A stretch of DNA of 64,000 nt. Source: Symsagittifera roscoffensis. Lineage: Eukaryota > Xenacoelomorpha > Acoela > Convolutidae. The stretch lies in the NCBI RefSeq assembly GCF_963678635.1, contig NC_087070.1, positions 3,229,157-3,293,156 of the forward strand, read 5' to 3'. The first letter of the stretch is position 1. Every line of letters begins with the position of its first letter. The position numbers were made by a program, and so were the translations under genes. Below are positions 30,891 to 41,309 of the stretch, one piece after another. Below the pieces are notes generated by a model. It searched no databases. It saw only the letters and a list, made by a program, of their open reading frames with translations, and had not been told where the DNA came from.

Positions 30891-32551
30891 CAGAAACGAA
30901 GCTCGTTACGTTTTGATAAATAGATCGGGGGTGTTTTGCACCCGTTTCTTTTCTTTTTGAATGACTTTAAAACGTTTCGTAAAATTCTCATTTTGCCCCT
31001 AGAGGTATTGCAAACAGATTGGAATATTTTTGAAAATTTTTGTCGAAGTTTGTTTTTGCGTACATTCCCACCTAAGATTTCAAACTGCGATGCACGTTTA
31101 ACTAAACCGAATTTCATAAAAATTCAAATTGTTGAAATGCTTAAAAATAAAGACACTTTTAAACTTCTCGTTTATTCGGCAACATCTTCAAAAATCAAGA
31201 TTCGTATTCCGCGCTGATTTTCAGTGAAAGGCAATATTATTCGAATTAGTAGAAACATTTTTAGAAACCAAAATGATGATTTACGAAATAGTGCAATCAA
31301 ATTTTTGGACCTAGTTTTTGGTGTTAACTGTTTTGAATTAAGTTTGAAATTAACGGATATTTAGTGAGGGGTTACGGGTCTAAGCTCTGGGGTAAGTAAG
31401 GGATTATCTCACGAGTTGTTTTGCGAGTTCTCCTAATTGCTAATTTTTACGAGTTGTCTTTTTTGCGAGTTGTTTTTTGCGAATTGTCGTGTTCCGGAAA
31501 TTGTCATACTTGGCTGTTTTTATTTTTTTAATGAAGAAAAACTTGGAATTGCTGACAGTTTTTAGTTGCTGTGAACAAATTTTGTTTTTAGATATACAGC
31601 TAGAATCCCAACCTCGTTACATGATCGAATATCATTAATTCTGGTAGAATTTGGGGCGTCTTTTATGCTCTTTTTTATCAAGACATTTTTATCAACATAA
31701 TTGGAGAGGGTGACTTGTGAGATTCTAAGTTTTTTTATTTTAAATAAGGTCCAGATTTTTTAATAGTTTTTTCTGACAAAATTAAATCAGCAAAGAAACA
31801 TTTTGAGGAGTTGAGAGAAGGATTAAAGCTTTCCAGTAATGATTTTGTTATGCAGTTCTCGATTAAGAGAAAGTTTTTTTTTAAATATAGACAAGAATGA
31901 AGACAGTCAATTATTCGAAACAGTTAATTTCGAAAATCTAAATTCGGGAAACAAGTTGCGCATTCTGATTAAATTATATCTATTTAAATTGGGACTAAGT
32001 GTAACCATCTTCTTATCCAAGGAAATCAAAATCCGTAAAATTATCATTCTTTCTATTAAAGTAGCGGATTTAGTGGAGGGGATTTTCCGAAAAGTGCCTA
32101 AATATACCTTTTTTGGTCAAAATGGGGTTTTAGAGTGATTTGGGAGAGCTCATAAAATCATTTTGGTCGAACTAAAAAAATGGTCAACTAAATTTTCAAT
32201 TTTTTCTTGAAAGTCCGACCCCCTAGAGAAAATCTTAGATCCGCCCCTGTTCTATTATCAATTATCATTAAGTCATTAAAATTTTTTTGTAGGCTTGCTC
32301 GTGGCTAATTTGGATAGCTGTTTTAACAAACCGATTGTTATTGCAATTCAAAAATAGTTTCTGGCTGATCGAGTCAGCTCTTTTTCATGAAAGTGAATTT
32401 TACTTTGCTGAAGACCAGTTTTCGACGTCATTAAAACACGTTTTGCGACCGTGTGATTACTTATTTATACGCTCTTTTCACTAATATGCAAATCAATTAA
32501 ATAGCTTTTGTTTTCTATTATAATAATTTCAGTTGCTCATAAATATCAATT
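30891..32551. other. non-coding with a hAT-like MITE fragment
   Basis: 31.5-32.0 kb is AT-rich with no gene evidence. 32050-32252 carries ...TAGCGGATTTAGTGGAGGGG ... GACCCCCTAGAG, ATCTTAGATCCGCCCCTG, which is the family ending CCGCCCCTG also seen at 25.99, 32.99, 50.47 and 61.65 kb. Confidence 0.45.
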
Positions 32552-32717
32552 ATGAAACCGAGTTTTGACAAACATAATCGCGAAAGGGTTGTAGTTGCCT
32601 CGAAGCTCATTCAGCCGCTTGTGACTTTTTCGGCGCCAGTGAAACAAAATCCGACCCAGCTTACATATCGTTATTCTTCGTCTGGCGTTTCCAAAAACCG
32701 AGATCTCTTTGATTCAG
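32552..32717 (+). CDS. LRRC49: LRRC49 exon 1 in window (start codon)
   Basis: ATG at 32552 (MKPSFDKHNRERVVVASKLI), ending TCA G|GTAGAA, phase 1. TAA lies in frame 12 bp upstream. The residues are basic and S/T-rich, not conserved with vertebrates. The next exon completes the split Asp codon. Confidence 0.75.
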
Positions 32718-32990
32718 GTAGAAGATTAACCCTTGACTTCATGGCTTCTCTCACTAGCTTTAAATTATGTATTTATTTTTTTCGCACCTTAAAGGCATTT
32801 TTGTGCCTCATTAATTTGCTGAGATCTTTTATAGCATTAGTATAGTATTTATAATTTTTTGTTCCGACCATTGAAAATGGGGAGGAACTTTGTATTCGGG
32901 TGTGTTTTAATTTTTTGTTTTGTTCTCCACGCAAAATCAAGTTTCTTAAGTAATCATTGGAATTGGACGAGTGATGTATCATATTAGAGC

Positions 32991-33256
32991 CAGGGGGTGA
33001 TCTTGCATTTTTGACCTTTTTTGGCCTAATTGATTTTCCAAATTGAGCTCTTCCAGAGCACTAAAAAGACCCTATTTTGGCCAATTTTTCTATACCGCAG
33101 GCGCATTTTTGGAAATAAGGCCACAAAAAGCGTTTTTGACACTGAATGGACAGATTTTGACACTGAATGACACTTTGGGTCGGCAGGGGGTCGAATCCCT
33201 GAATGGGGGGGGGGAGGCGTGCCCGCCCCCCCCCCCCCCCCCTAAATCCGCCCCTG
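32991..33256. mobile_element. hAT-like MITE (266 bp)
   Basis: Starts CAGGGGGTGATCTT and ends AAATCCGCCCCTG, an imperfect inverted pair of the CAGGGGCGGATTT type common to hAT MITEs. The interior includes a G run and a C run that could pair. No clear TSD (flanks ATTAGAGC / ATGGTATC). Confidence 0.65.
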
Positions 33257-33426
33257 ATGGTATCTCAGACGATTGCTTCAGTAGCAGATAAATAATACCA
33301 TTTGAGTATCGTTTTGTTTTTGTATATAGTTTATATATTTGTTTATTTTTTGAACTAAAAATAGTATACATTGGTACACACACACACTACGATAGAATAA
33401 CATAAGCATCACTTCTTTTATTTCAG

Positions 33427-33750
33427 ACCCGACAACCAACTCAGGACCTCGAGTTGTTCAGAAACCAGTTCCAAATGCAGTCATTGGCGCCCCTGGCACA
33501 AATGCCGGGTCGCTCCGGGGGCTTTCCTTCGGTGATCGGAAGAATAGCCAGCAGAGTGTTTTAATAGGTGGCGGACTGACATCGGTGCTACCTGCGAGTA
33601 ACGAGCAGAATTTGATGTCCAGTAATGGGAATAATGTTTCGGGGGCGTATGGAGGGACTGGAGCGAGGGGGGAGAGAGTGTCTCAGACTCAGGAGGAGGG
33701 GGAGACTGGCCAATCTTCAGGCTACCATGCTGCTACTCAAATTAGTTTAG
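33427..33750 (+). CDS. LRRC49: LRRC49 exon 2 in window, disordered N-terminal region
   Basis: Acceptor TTATTTCAG, donor TTAG|GTAAGT, phase 1 to 1. Encodes about 108 residues rich in G, S, N and Q (ends near GYHAATQISL); probably disordered. No vertebrate counterpart is recognised. Confidence 0.85.
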
Positions 33751-34691
33751 GTAAGTAATTTTGTGGCGGTTTTTCGAATTCATGAAGAATTTAGAAAGTA
33801 ATTTGTGAAATTTAAGTTAGATAGCAATAGAGATACTGCTGTAGAAATATGTTTACAAAAGGTTACAAGGTTGGTTTTAAAGTTGCTTTTATTATTGGCG
33901 TTTACTTTTAGTCAAAGAGAAGAATTCGCTCCGAGGCAAGAGTGAACAGCGCATAATAAGCTACGGTGAATGGCGGAATTGGTTTTGACTGTAACATCTC
34001 TTTCACTACCCCACCCCTCCCCTTTCTTATTCTGATGGAATCTAGTAAAGATTGTCCATCCCTATAAAAGACTAAATCAGGGGTTAAAATTGAGCAAATA
34101 GTTACCCTGTAAAATATTTTTCTCCCTTAAGCGGGGAGGGGAGAGGGGGTAATCGAAGAGATCTTGACCCTTGAATGGGAACTCTGCTTTTAATAACTTG
34201 AATAAGTACTAGTCACTGGAATGGTATTTACTAACTCCTAAGTCTAAGCTGCACCAGGATTAACTCACAGCTTCAGCTTCGTCACTTTCCCTACTTGCAA
34301 CAAATATAAAAACCTTGGAAAATAGTTTAAATAAAACAATGATAATAATTGAATTTATCTGAAGCTATATAAATTAAGCATAGATTAACTGTTCCAAAAT
34401 TAGCCTCAGAAAATTTTTTATAAAAGGTGCAAGGATTTTTTATCGGAGCAATTTAGAGCTCAAATTTTTATTTTTTTATTTAAAAATGGGCTCTTTCTCA
34501 GGACAAAAATTCTTGTTTTATACTGACAGTTCAGTTTTCTCGCTCTCCGTTTGAATCAATGCTGTTATCAAAAATTAGAGTGTATCTTCTCTCGAGTGTC
34601 TAATTTTGCACAATTTTCTTATTGCAATTCGGATTTATTAATAATTTAATTGATTAACTAGTGAATGATGAGTGTGACTTTTTCTGTCCAG
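33751..34691 (+). other. intron
   Basis: AT-rich; no repeat or gene recognised. Confidence 0.6.
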
Positions 34692-34797
34692 GTGACCGAG
34701 TGATGATCACTGACTCACCAGATGAGCCAGGAGTGCCCTTCGTGTACAGAACTCCAGAAGAGAGGGCTTATAATCTGCAGAGACTCAATCTAGACAA
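34692..34797 (+). CDS. LRRC49: LRRC49 exon 3 in window (RTPEER motif)
   Basis: Acceptor CTGTCCAG, donor AA|GTTAGT. Encodes GVPFVYRTPEERAYNLQRLN followed by LDK, matching the conserved segment just before the LRRs of LRRC49. It splices to the exon at 46544 across an 11.7-kb intron that holds the gypsy provirus. Confidence 0.95.
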
Positions 34798-35292
34798 GTT
34801 AGTCAAATCAGTCGAACCAAATCAAATAATACTGTCTGTAACTTTTTGGGAGTTCAATGTTAACGCAAAGCTTCAATATCATCGGATTGTTCATACTTTT
34901 CTGCTATTTATGGACAGTTTTTTATATACAATGCAATAATGAATGTTTGTTTTTGGAATTGGTATCCGCCAGAAAAAGATATTATATTAGCTCAGCAGTT
35001 TTTAAGTGTCGATGACGTGTTTTCTTTGAAAATGTCTAAAATGAAAATGTCTACAATTTGATCACGTTCAAATTTGATTTTTTTGCTGTGTTTTTTGATT
35101 TCGTCATAGGTTCAATTCAAAATCTTTTATCAAAAGGAACGCCGATTACTATATCCAACTACGAAAATTAAAATGGCGCGTACAAGTGTGAATTAATTCA
35201 AGTTTCAAAAGTGGATCTCAGTCTTAAGATTTTTCTGCGGATTAAAAAACATTGCCTATTGACCCAAGGTTTTTTTATAATGGTGTTAAGAT
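34798..35292 (+). other. intron left of the provirus
   Basis: AT-rich with no feature except the left target duplication AAGAT at 35288-35292. Confidence 0.6.
35288..35292. repeat. target site duplication, left (AAGAT)
   Basis: AAGAT directly left of the left LTR, identical to 45313-45317. Confidence 0.9.
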
Positions 35293-35707
35293 TGTGATAT
35301 AGTGTCCCTTCGGATGGCTGTGGACAGCTATATCGTCGTTTATTGTTAATGTTGTAAGCTGTTCGGATAGTAATTAGCGCTACTGGCTATCAATTATTAT
35401 TGAATTGTATTCATAATTTATATGTCTCGAGCGGTTAAGACTTATCTTGCTTTTAGGGACGCAGGATTCGGTTCTTAACTTCTGGAATATCGCTAGTCGA
35501 TCGGCGCAAGTTAGAGCATGATTGTAATATTTTATTCTGTTCAAGTCTACCCAAATGATTAGTAGCTCGGTATAAATCTCTAATGATTGGTATTAATTAC
35601 CATCAATATTTACATAGTTAAATAAATAAAACTTCATTTCATTAACAAGGTTAATTATGTAATCTATTATAGCATAAGAATGCATGGCATAATGCAGTGA
35701 TGTCACA
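35293..35707 (-). repeat. 3' LTR of the provirus (415 bp)
   Basis: TGTGATATAGTGTCCC ... GCAGTGATGTCACA. Compared with the other LTR it carries an extra 11 bp (TCTTGCTTTTA) after GCGGTTAAGACTTA. It is the 3' LTR because the genes read on the minus strand. Confidence 0.95.
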
Positions 35708-36779
35708 CTACCTCACAAGAAGAAATCTCTCCGGGTGGTTTTAAGTTTTTGACTGTTTACAGTTAAAATAATTGAGTTTAAAAATTTACAATCAAATTGA
35801 CAGAATATATACTGCTACAGGAAAATTGGTTATCTATCTATCACGTTATGGCAAGAATTAATTAACACTCAATGAGTTGGAGATACAGGTTATTCCTTCG
35901 AATTACATAATGTAAAATAAAATTGTATTGTTGTTAAATGGGAAATATTTTAAAGGGAACAGAAGGCCACATTGAGTCGGGTTAAGGGAGTTAAGTGATA
36001 GGTGATAGGGTCAATTCGATGATAGCATGATAATTTCAGTTATCAACTTTAACTAAATTTGCACGGCAAGTTCTGTAGTGTCGTGTAGCAGACTATTGTT
36101 GTTTGTCGTTTCGTTTCAAATTTTCGTATCGCTGACTTCGTTCATTGTTTGGTGCATGTCATTCATTTTGCTCCATTGATGCCTAAGTTTATTTTTCACT
36201 TTGATATGGGCTTTTTGATCCTTCTATTAGCCTCGGTTATTGTGAATTTGTATCCAACAACGTAACAGTGCTCTGTTTTTTCGAAAGATTCCCGATTTTT
36301 TTTTTTCGAAGTTGACAGCTTATAAAGCAATTTGTACTTTGTTGTACGTTCTTAAAAGTTGCCACTGTGGGTTTCAGATATCATCAGATTGTTAAGAAGA
36401 ATTCTCATCTTTTTCTTTTGGGTATTTTGTGCCTCTGATGGTCTGACACCCTGAAAGGCAATGATACACTTCTTTTTGTGTGAAGTCAGAATTCCACTTT
36501 TTTAACGATGATTTTTGCTTTTTAGCCACCATCGTCTCATAATACAGAATCTGTCTTTTTGTTTTCAATTAGTTTCTTCTGCTGTCACTGCCCTTCACTC
36601 ATATTGGCTGTTCCAGTACTTTGCTGGTTCGACTGAGCAAAATTAAGCATCAGACAGAATGATAAAGGATGGATTCCCCTTTTTTTATTCTAAAGTTTTT
36701 GAAGATTTGTGGTCTAATCGTATCTTTTAAGGCTCGAAGAAACTGTTCAGTGTGCCTGACGGCCTGTCAGGGTTGTCTC

Positions 36780-37520
36780 AACGGTTGCAGTGGATGATTT
36801 CCGGCGTAGTCATAGCTTTTGAGTTCGGATTTTTAGCGAATAACTCCATCGATTTTTTTTTCTCGTTTTTGCCTATCTTATTACATAGGAATTTCGGAAA
36901 ATGATGTATCTTTCCCAATTTTGATCTGCTAGTGAGCTGACTTCTTACACGTTCCTCATTGGCCATTTGGTGGTCACTGGGCTCAAAAAAAATACAGTTT
37001 CTTCTCGTTTTTGGGGGACGTCCAATTTTTTTATAGCTAATGATTAAACATAGGCAACAGGTGGATTTTTCCATATCTCATGAAGTTGAGATCTCCCAGT
37101 GAGCCGACTTCGTAGACATGGCCGATGGGTGCTATGAAGGTGATCCGTGTTGAAATTTTCGGATTCTGAATCTTTTTGCACTTGGGGGTCTCAAAAGCGT
37201 TTTATCCCTAGTCTTAATACATGGGGATTTGGTGCAATTTTCGAGATCTATGGGAAGTTGACATCTCCTAGTGAGCCGACTTCGTGCCTGTGTCCCGGTG
37301 GGGCTATAAGGATGATCCAGGGGTATGAAATTATTGTACCACGCATATGGTGTTTTGGACGTCCGTTTTTGCGGAAATCTCGAACTTGAAAGAAGACTTT
37401 TCTCGAATTTTTCTCTTTTTCTTCGACTTGACTTCGTCTTTTTTGATTTTTGTAACATCAGCTGGTTGCTGTTGGAGCTATAAAGGGTTATAGTGAATGC
37501 ATGAACGGTGGGGCGCGATA
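36780..37520. repeat. three diverged ~170-bp tandem units in the provirus 3' region
   Basis: AGTGAGCYGACTTCKT recurs at 36931, 37098 and 37270 with shared flanks (GATCTMYYAGTGAGC; GGTGGTCACTGGG / GGGTGCTATGAAGGTGATCC / GGGGCTATAAGGATGATCC). It lies between the macrodomain ORF and the 3' LTR. The short minus ORFs here (36778-37074, 37132-37458) are repeat readings with no known domain. Confidence 0.75.
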
Positions 37521-37533
37521 TCGTGACTTTGTT

Positions 37534-38349
37534 TCATATGTAAATGAAAATTTTGATGTTAGTTTTTTCGAAAATGTCGCAAATTAGGCTGAAAACTCTA
37601 CTTTCTTTCAATTTGTCGAGACCACATCCGATTTTTGGCATGGCTATTGCATTTATTCCTTTCTGCAAGAGCTGTTGCTTCATACAGTTGAGGCTTCGTG
37701 ACAAATCGTAGTAGGTTGGTTTATCAAAAAATTGTGGTTTAGCGACTAAATTGAAAACCGATTTGTTTTCCCAAGGCAAAGAGACTGAAACTGATGATCC
37801 AACTATCAGTGTTTCAATGCTTTTTAGGGTTGGTTTGATGCATGGGTAGGCGCTGCTGATCTGCTTTGCTACTCCTTTTGCCATTTGAAAATCACTTGAG
37901 ACGCAGTGAGCTATAGAGCCTGGGAACTGTAAAACATTTCCTGGTCCGACAAAGATATTTGGTTCATCGTAGATTGAGTTCACCGAATCTTTGCTGCTGC
38001 CAGGTCCATCTTTACCCTTAGTTTTAGTCAGTTGCTTCGCTCGTTTTACGCTGTCTTTTAGTATATTTCTTTTTGTTTCGCGTGGAAGGAAATATTCATT
38101 CACCTCTTCTACTTTCTTCATTTTTGAGCGGTTCTCGTTTTGGGTTGATCTTGGACTGAACGTTACTGGAGCCACTTCGCGTCCATCTACTGTTCGTAGG
38201 CTGAATTTTCGCGGTTGCAATTCGACTGGTGGTATTAGATGATATCTCACATCGTTTGCTGAAGCGCGTTTGTCAAAACATTTTGTCTCGCGCTTCGACT
38301 GCTGCTTTTCGCTTCGTTCGCGATGTTTCTTGGGCCATGTTTTGTCCAT
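37534..38349 (-). CDS. retroelement-encoded OARD1/TARG1-like macrodomain protein
   Basis: An open frame of 271 codons. Residues 1-125 are basic and low-complexity. Residues about 130-271 form a compact macrodomain most like OARD1/TARG1: IAHCVSSDFQMAKGVA (ADP-ribose loop), FFDKPTYYDL (K210) and AMPKIGCGLDKL (D245), followed by the final strand IKIFIYI. In TARG1 (known family) a Lys and an Asp in these two motifs release ADP-ribose from acidic residues. Both are present here, and the domain length (about 142) fits the family. The ORF overlaps the end of the pol C-terminal ORF by 77 bp in another frame, so it was probably once fused to pol and then frame-shifted. It would act on ADP-ribosylated proteins in the nucleus or cytoplasm; the target is unknown. 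Confidence 0.85.
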   Translation of the reverse strand: MDKTWPKKHRERSEKQQSKRETKCFDKRASANDVRYHLIPPVELQPRKFSLRTVDGREVAPVTFSPRSTQNENRSKMKKVEEVNEYFLPRETKRNILKDSVKRAKQLTKTKGKDGPGSSKDSVNSIYDEPNIFVGPGNVLQFPGSIAHCVSSDFQMAKGVAKQISSAYPCIKPTLKSIETLIVGSSVSVSLPWENKSVFNLVAKPQFFDKPTYYDLSRSLNCMKQQLLQKGINAIAMPKIGCGLDKLKESRVFSLICDIFEKTNIKIFIYI

Positions 38350-38896
38350 CGTTTCCGAGATTAACAGTAGTTGGCATTGTTACCGCTGCATCGTTCATTG
38401 TTTCGTCGTTAATTAGTTCATCGTTGTATTCAAACTCAGGTGGAACTAACGGTTCTGGATCTGGGTCCGGTGGGAGTGCTGGTGGCGGCAGTGCTGCTAT
38501 TGGTGGCGCTACCAGAGGTAATGGTGCAACTATTGGTGCTGCTGTGGGAATTGGGACTGCTGCAGGAGCGATTGGGGCTGCTACGGGTCCACCAAGAGGT
38601 ACTGACAGTCGGATTCGAGCAGGTGCATCGGGAAGGTTGCTTTGTCCACCGTTCGCGGTTTGGATGTCGTCTAAGAGCTTAGGCAAAGAATCGTCGAAGA
38701 GTCCTGGTTCACTTCGATATTTACCAAGTGATGGATCCGTTTCAAATTTGCTCGGATCAATGTTCTCGAGATCTTCTGGTTGATGCTGTGGAACAACAGG
38801 TCTGAGACGAATCCGGTGTACGCATTGTGTGTAATTGGTTCCCATTTTACGAATGATGTAGTTTGAATTTGTCAATACTTTTTCAACTCTGTACAA
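38273..38896 (-). pseudogene. pol C-terminus (GPY/F-like) plus Pro/Ala-rich linker
   Basis: The first ~35 residues (YRVEKVLTNSNYIIRKMG, then a VHRIRLRPV segment) resemble the GPY/F module that ends Ty3/gypsy integrases. A linker with long P/A-rich runs (residues about 100-165) and an acidic tail follow. It stops at 38273, just where the macrodomain frame is already open. The arrangement suggests integrase, linker and macrodomain were once one polyprotein. Confidence 0.75.
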
Positions 38897-39757
38897 TGGT
38901 ATTCAGACTTGCATTGATTTGCTTCCAAACTCTGATTGAGTTGTCAACAGAGGATTTAATAATATACAAAATGAACGCTGTTTCAGTGGCTGAGCAAGTG
39001 CTTTTTGATCGTAATATCCTCGGTATTTATGGTAAGCAGAAATTAGGTTCTTTTTCGTTTCTTTGAACTTTTCTAACATCGCATCTTGCATTGCCGTAAC
39101 AAAATCAGATTTAGCTGTTACTGTTTCAATTGCTTTCGTTGAGAAGCGGAGATCAAGTGGTTTCGTCGGTTCTCTTCCATGGAAAATTGAGCTTGGTCAG
39201 CATCCAATTGATGAAGAGTATGAAGTATTTTGGATAAATGTTGCCAATGGGACATATTTGTGCCAGTCTGACCATTGTTCATTAGTGTTCAGCTTTAGGA
39301 TTCGTTTAAGTGGTCCATGAGATCGTTTGACAAGGCCGATAGTCTGCGGGTGTTTTAGTGTCGTATGGTTAAGTTGAGTTTCGAGCAGTGTCGCCAATTC
39401 GTGCATAAGTTCTGAAGTGAATGTCTTTCCAAGAGCAGCTAGAATCTTCTTCGGGATATAACTGTGAACAAAGAACGTCTTTGTGAGTTTTCTTTCAACA
39501 GTATCCGCGCTGGCATTCGTCAATGGTGCTGCAAACAAGTATTTCGAGAATACATCGATTCCAGTGAGAACAAACTTGCAGACTGGTGACTTTAGTGGTC
39601 CAACGATATCAATTTGCATCATGTCGCCTGGGAAACATTGTAGTGATGAAATTGGTTGTAGTGGTGGAACTTGGGGCTTTGCCGTTGCTTATTCGAGTTG
39701 CAGACACGTCAAACAATTTTTAATCGTATTAGTTAGAAATTCAGTGAAGCCGGGAAG
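38897..39757 (-). pseudogene. integrase catalytic core, inactivated
   Basis: Minus frames cover the CxxC half of the zinc site (CLTC near 39710), then MMQIDIVGPL (first catalytic D present), TGIDVFSKYLFAAPL and LAALGKTFTSELMHELATLL. The usual second catalytic Asp (SDxGxxF) reads Ala-Ala-Leu-Gly. Then comes HPQTIGLVKRSHGPLKRIL, where the catalytic Glu of the usual VERSH is Lys. Two of the three DDE residues are lost, and there are stops or frame changes near 39750 and 39190. Confidence 0.85.
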
Positions 39758-41251
39758 CTAAAATCGTTTTCTAAACTCTTCTGATGTCCTTGTCATTCCA
39801 AGATGTCCAGCGGTTGGTGAGTTGTGAAGTCGATACACAACTTCTTTCCAACGATGTTTTGGTAAGCAATATTGCTGGTATTTTACCTTTCCTGTATCAT
39901 CGAAGAAGTTTCGGTACAGAACATTGTTTTCAAGTATCAATCGGTTGAACTGTTTCGCGTATTTCTTCTTCCGACTGTTTTCGTACGTGAGGTTTGGAAC
40001 TTGGTCATTCCGTATCCAAATCTTCACATCTTCGATATCGGGATCCTTTTCTTGTTCATTTTTCAGATTGAGAACTTCGTGACTTATATTCAGGTCATGA
40101 AAAATGTCAGCAGGATCAGGATATCCGACTGCTGCAATTATTGGTCTTATAACTCGAACAAATTTTTGTGGCACTAAGGTGTCTTCATCTTCTTGAATAT
40201 TTAGCTCACGTAAACATGTTTCATATAGGCCGAGTTTTTGAAGTTGGCTTTTCAGTGCCTCATCGATTTGCTCAATTTGGATTTCGGAGAAAGCATCGTT
40301 CACAATTTGTACCAGGTTTAGAGATGCATCGGGTACTTTTGCTGTCGTGTCAATTTGTATCTCTCGTACCGGAATTTTGTCCGTTAGTTTCAGGGAGAGA
40401 GAAGCTGATGGGTCTGTTTGCATTCTTGAGAGAAAATCTGCTGCATAATTCGCTTTTCCACGTATATGCGCAATGATGATGTTTAATGCCATTACTCGAT
40501 CCAGGAAATTCCAAACTGATGGTGGAATCGTTTTTGCTTGGAAAAACTGTGTCAAGCTGCGATTATCAGTAAGGATTATCACTGGTTTGGATGATCCCCA
40601 GATGAAGTGAGAGAAATGATTGAGAGCAAAGTATAGAGCTAAGAACTCTTTGTAGTATATGGAGAAATTCAGTTGTGCTGTATTGAAGAGTCTTGAGCCA
40701 AAAGACACTGGTGCATACGTTTTCATTTCACCTTTGTTGTCAGTCTTCACGTAGTCTTCAACCATGAGCACAAAACCGGTTCCATGATAGCTTGCATCAC
40801 AGAGTATTACGTTTTGTAGTCCTGGCTTTGGCAACCGAAGTGTTATGTCTGTTGCTTGTATCAGATCATGCTTGAGCACTTCAAGACTTTTGTGGTGCTC
40901 TTCATCTGTTTGAAACGCAACATCTTTTCTGAGAAGTCGATAAAATGGTATCAGTTTTTCTCCTAGGCTTGGCATATACTTGCGAAAAAACTGTACAAAA
41001 CCGATTAGTCGTTTAACTTGTTTAACCGTTTGTGGCATTTTTATTTTCTTTAAGAGCGTTGAGATTTTCTCTTGTTCAGGTGACACTCCTGCTGGTGTAA
41101 TTATATTACCAAGGAACTTCAATCTTTGTGTTCCGATCTCACATTTGTTCGGCGACAATTTAAGTCCTGACTTCCGTACGCATTCGAAGGTTTTCGAAAG
41201 GGTCGGTATCATTTCATCGAAGTTATACACAGCGCTTCCTATGTCATCCAT
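39758..41251 (-). pseudogene. RT C-terminal part, RNase H and integrase zinc region
   Basis: A 497-codon frame. It begins at the RT active site (F)MDD, followed by LSPNKCEIG and KFLGNIITPAGV of the RT palm/thumb. RNase H comes next with its acidic residues: VILCDAS, YYKEFLALYFAL, ILTDNRSL and ANYAADFLSR. It ends in the integrase N-terminal HH half (LHNSPTAGHLGM). In an intact element this is the middle of a gag-pol or pol polyprotein. The frame is separated from the RT N-terminus by a break between 41252 and 41309. Confidence 0.9.
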
Positions 41252-41309
41252 GAATTGTGTACATAGGTCCGCAGCTAAGCATGGATCAAGGTAGTGTCGG
41301 ATAAATGAA

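Noticed and set aside
31839-32138. 99-codon + ORF
   Set aside because: I/K/L/F-rich reading of AT-rich DNA without splice sites or a conserved motif, overlapping a MITE fragment.
35708-37533. An env gene in the provirus
   Set aside because: No open frame with a signal peptide or membrane segment was seen; only short repeat-derived ORFs and the macrodomain ORF upstream.
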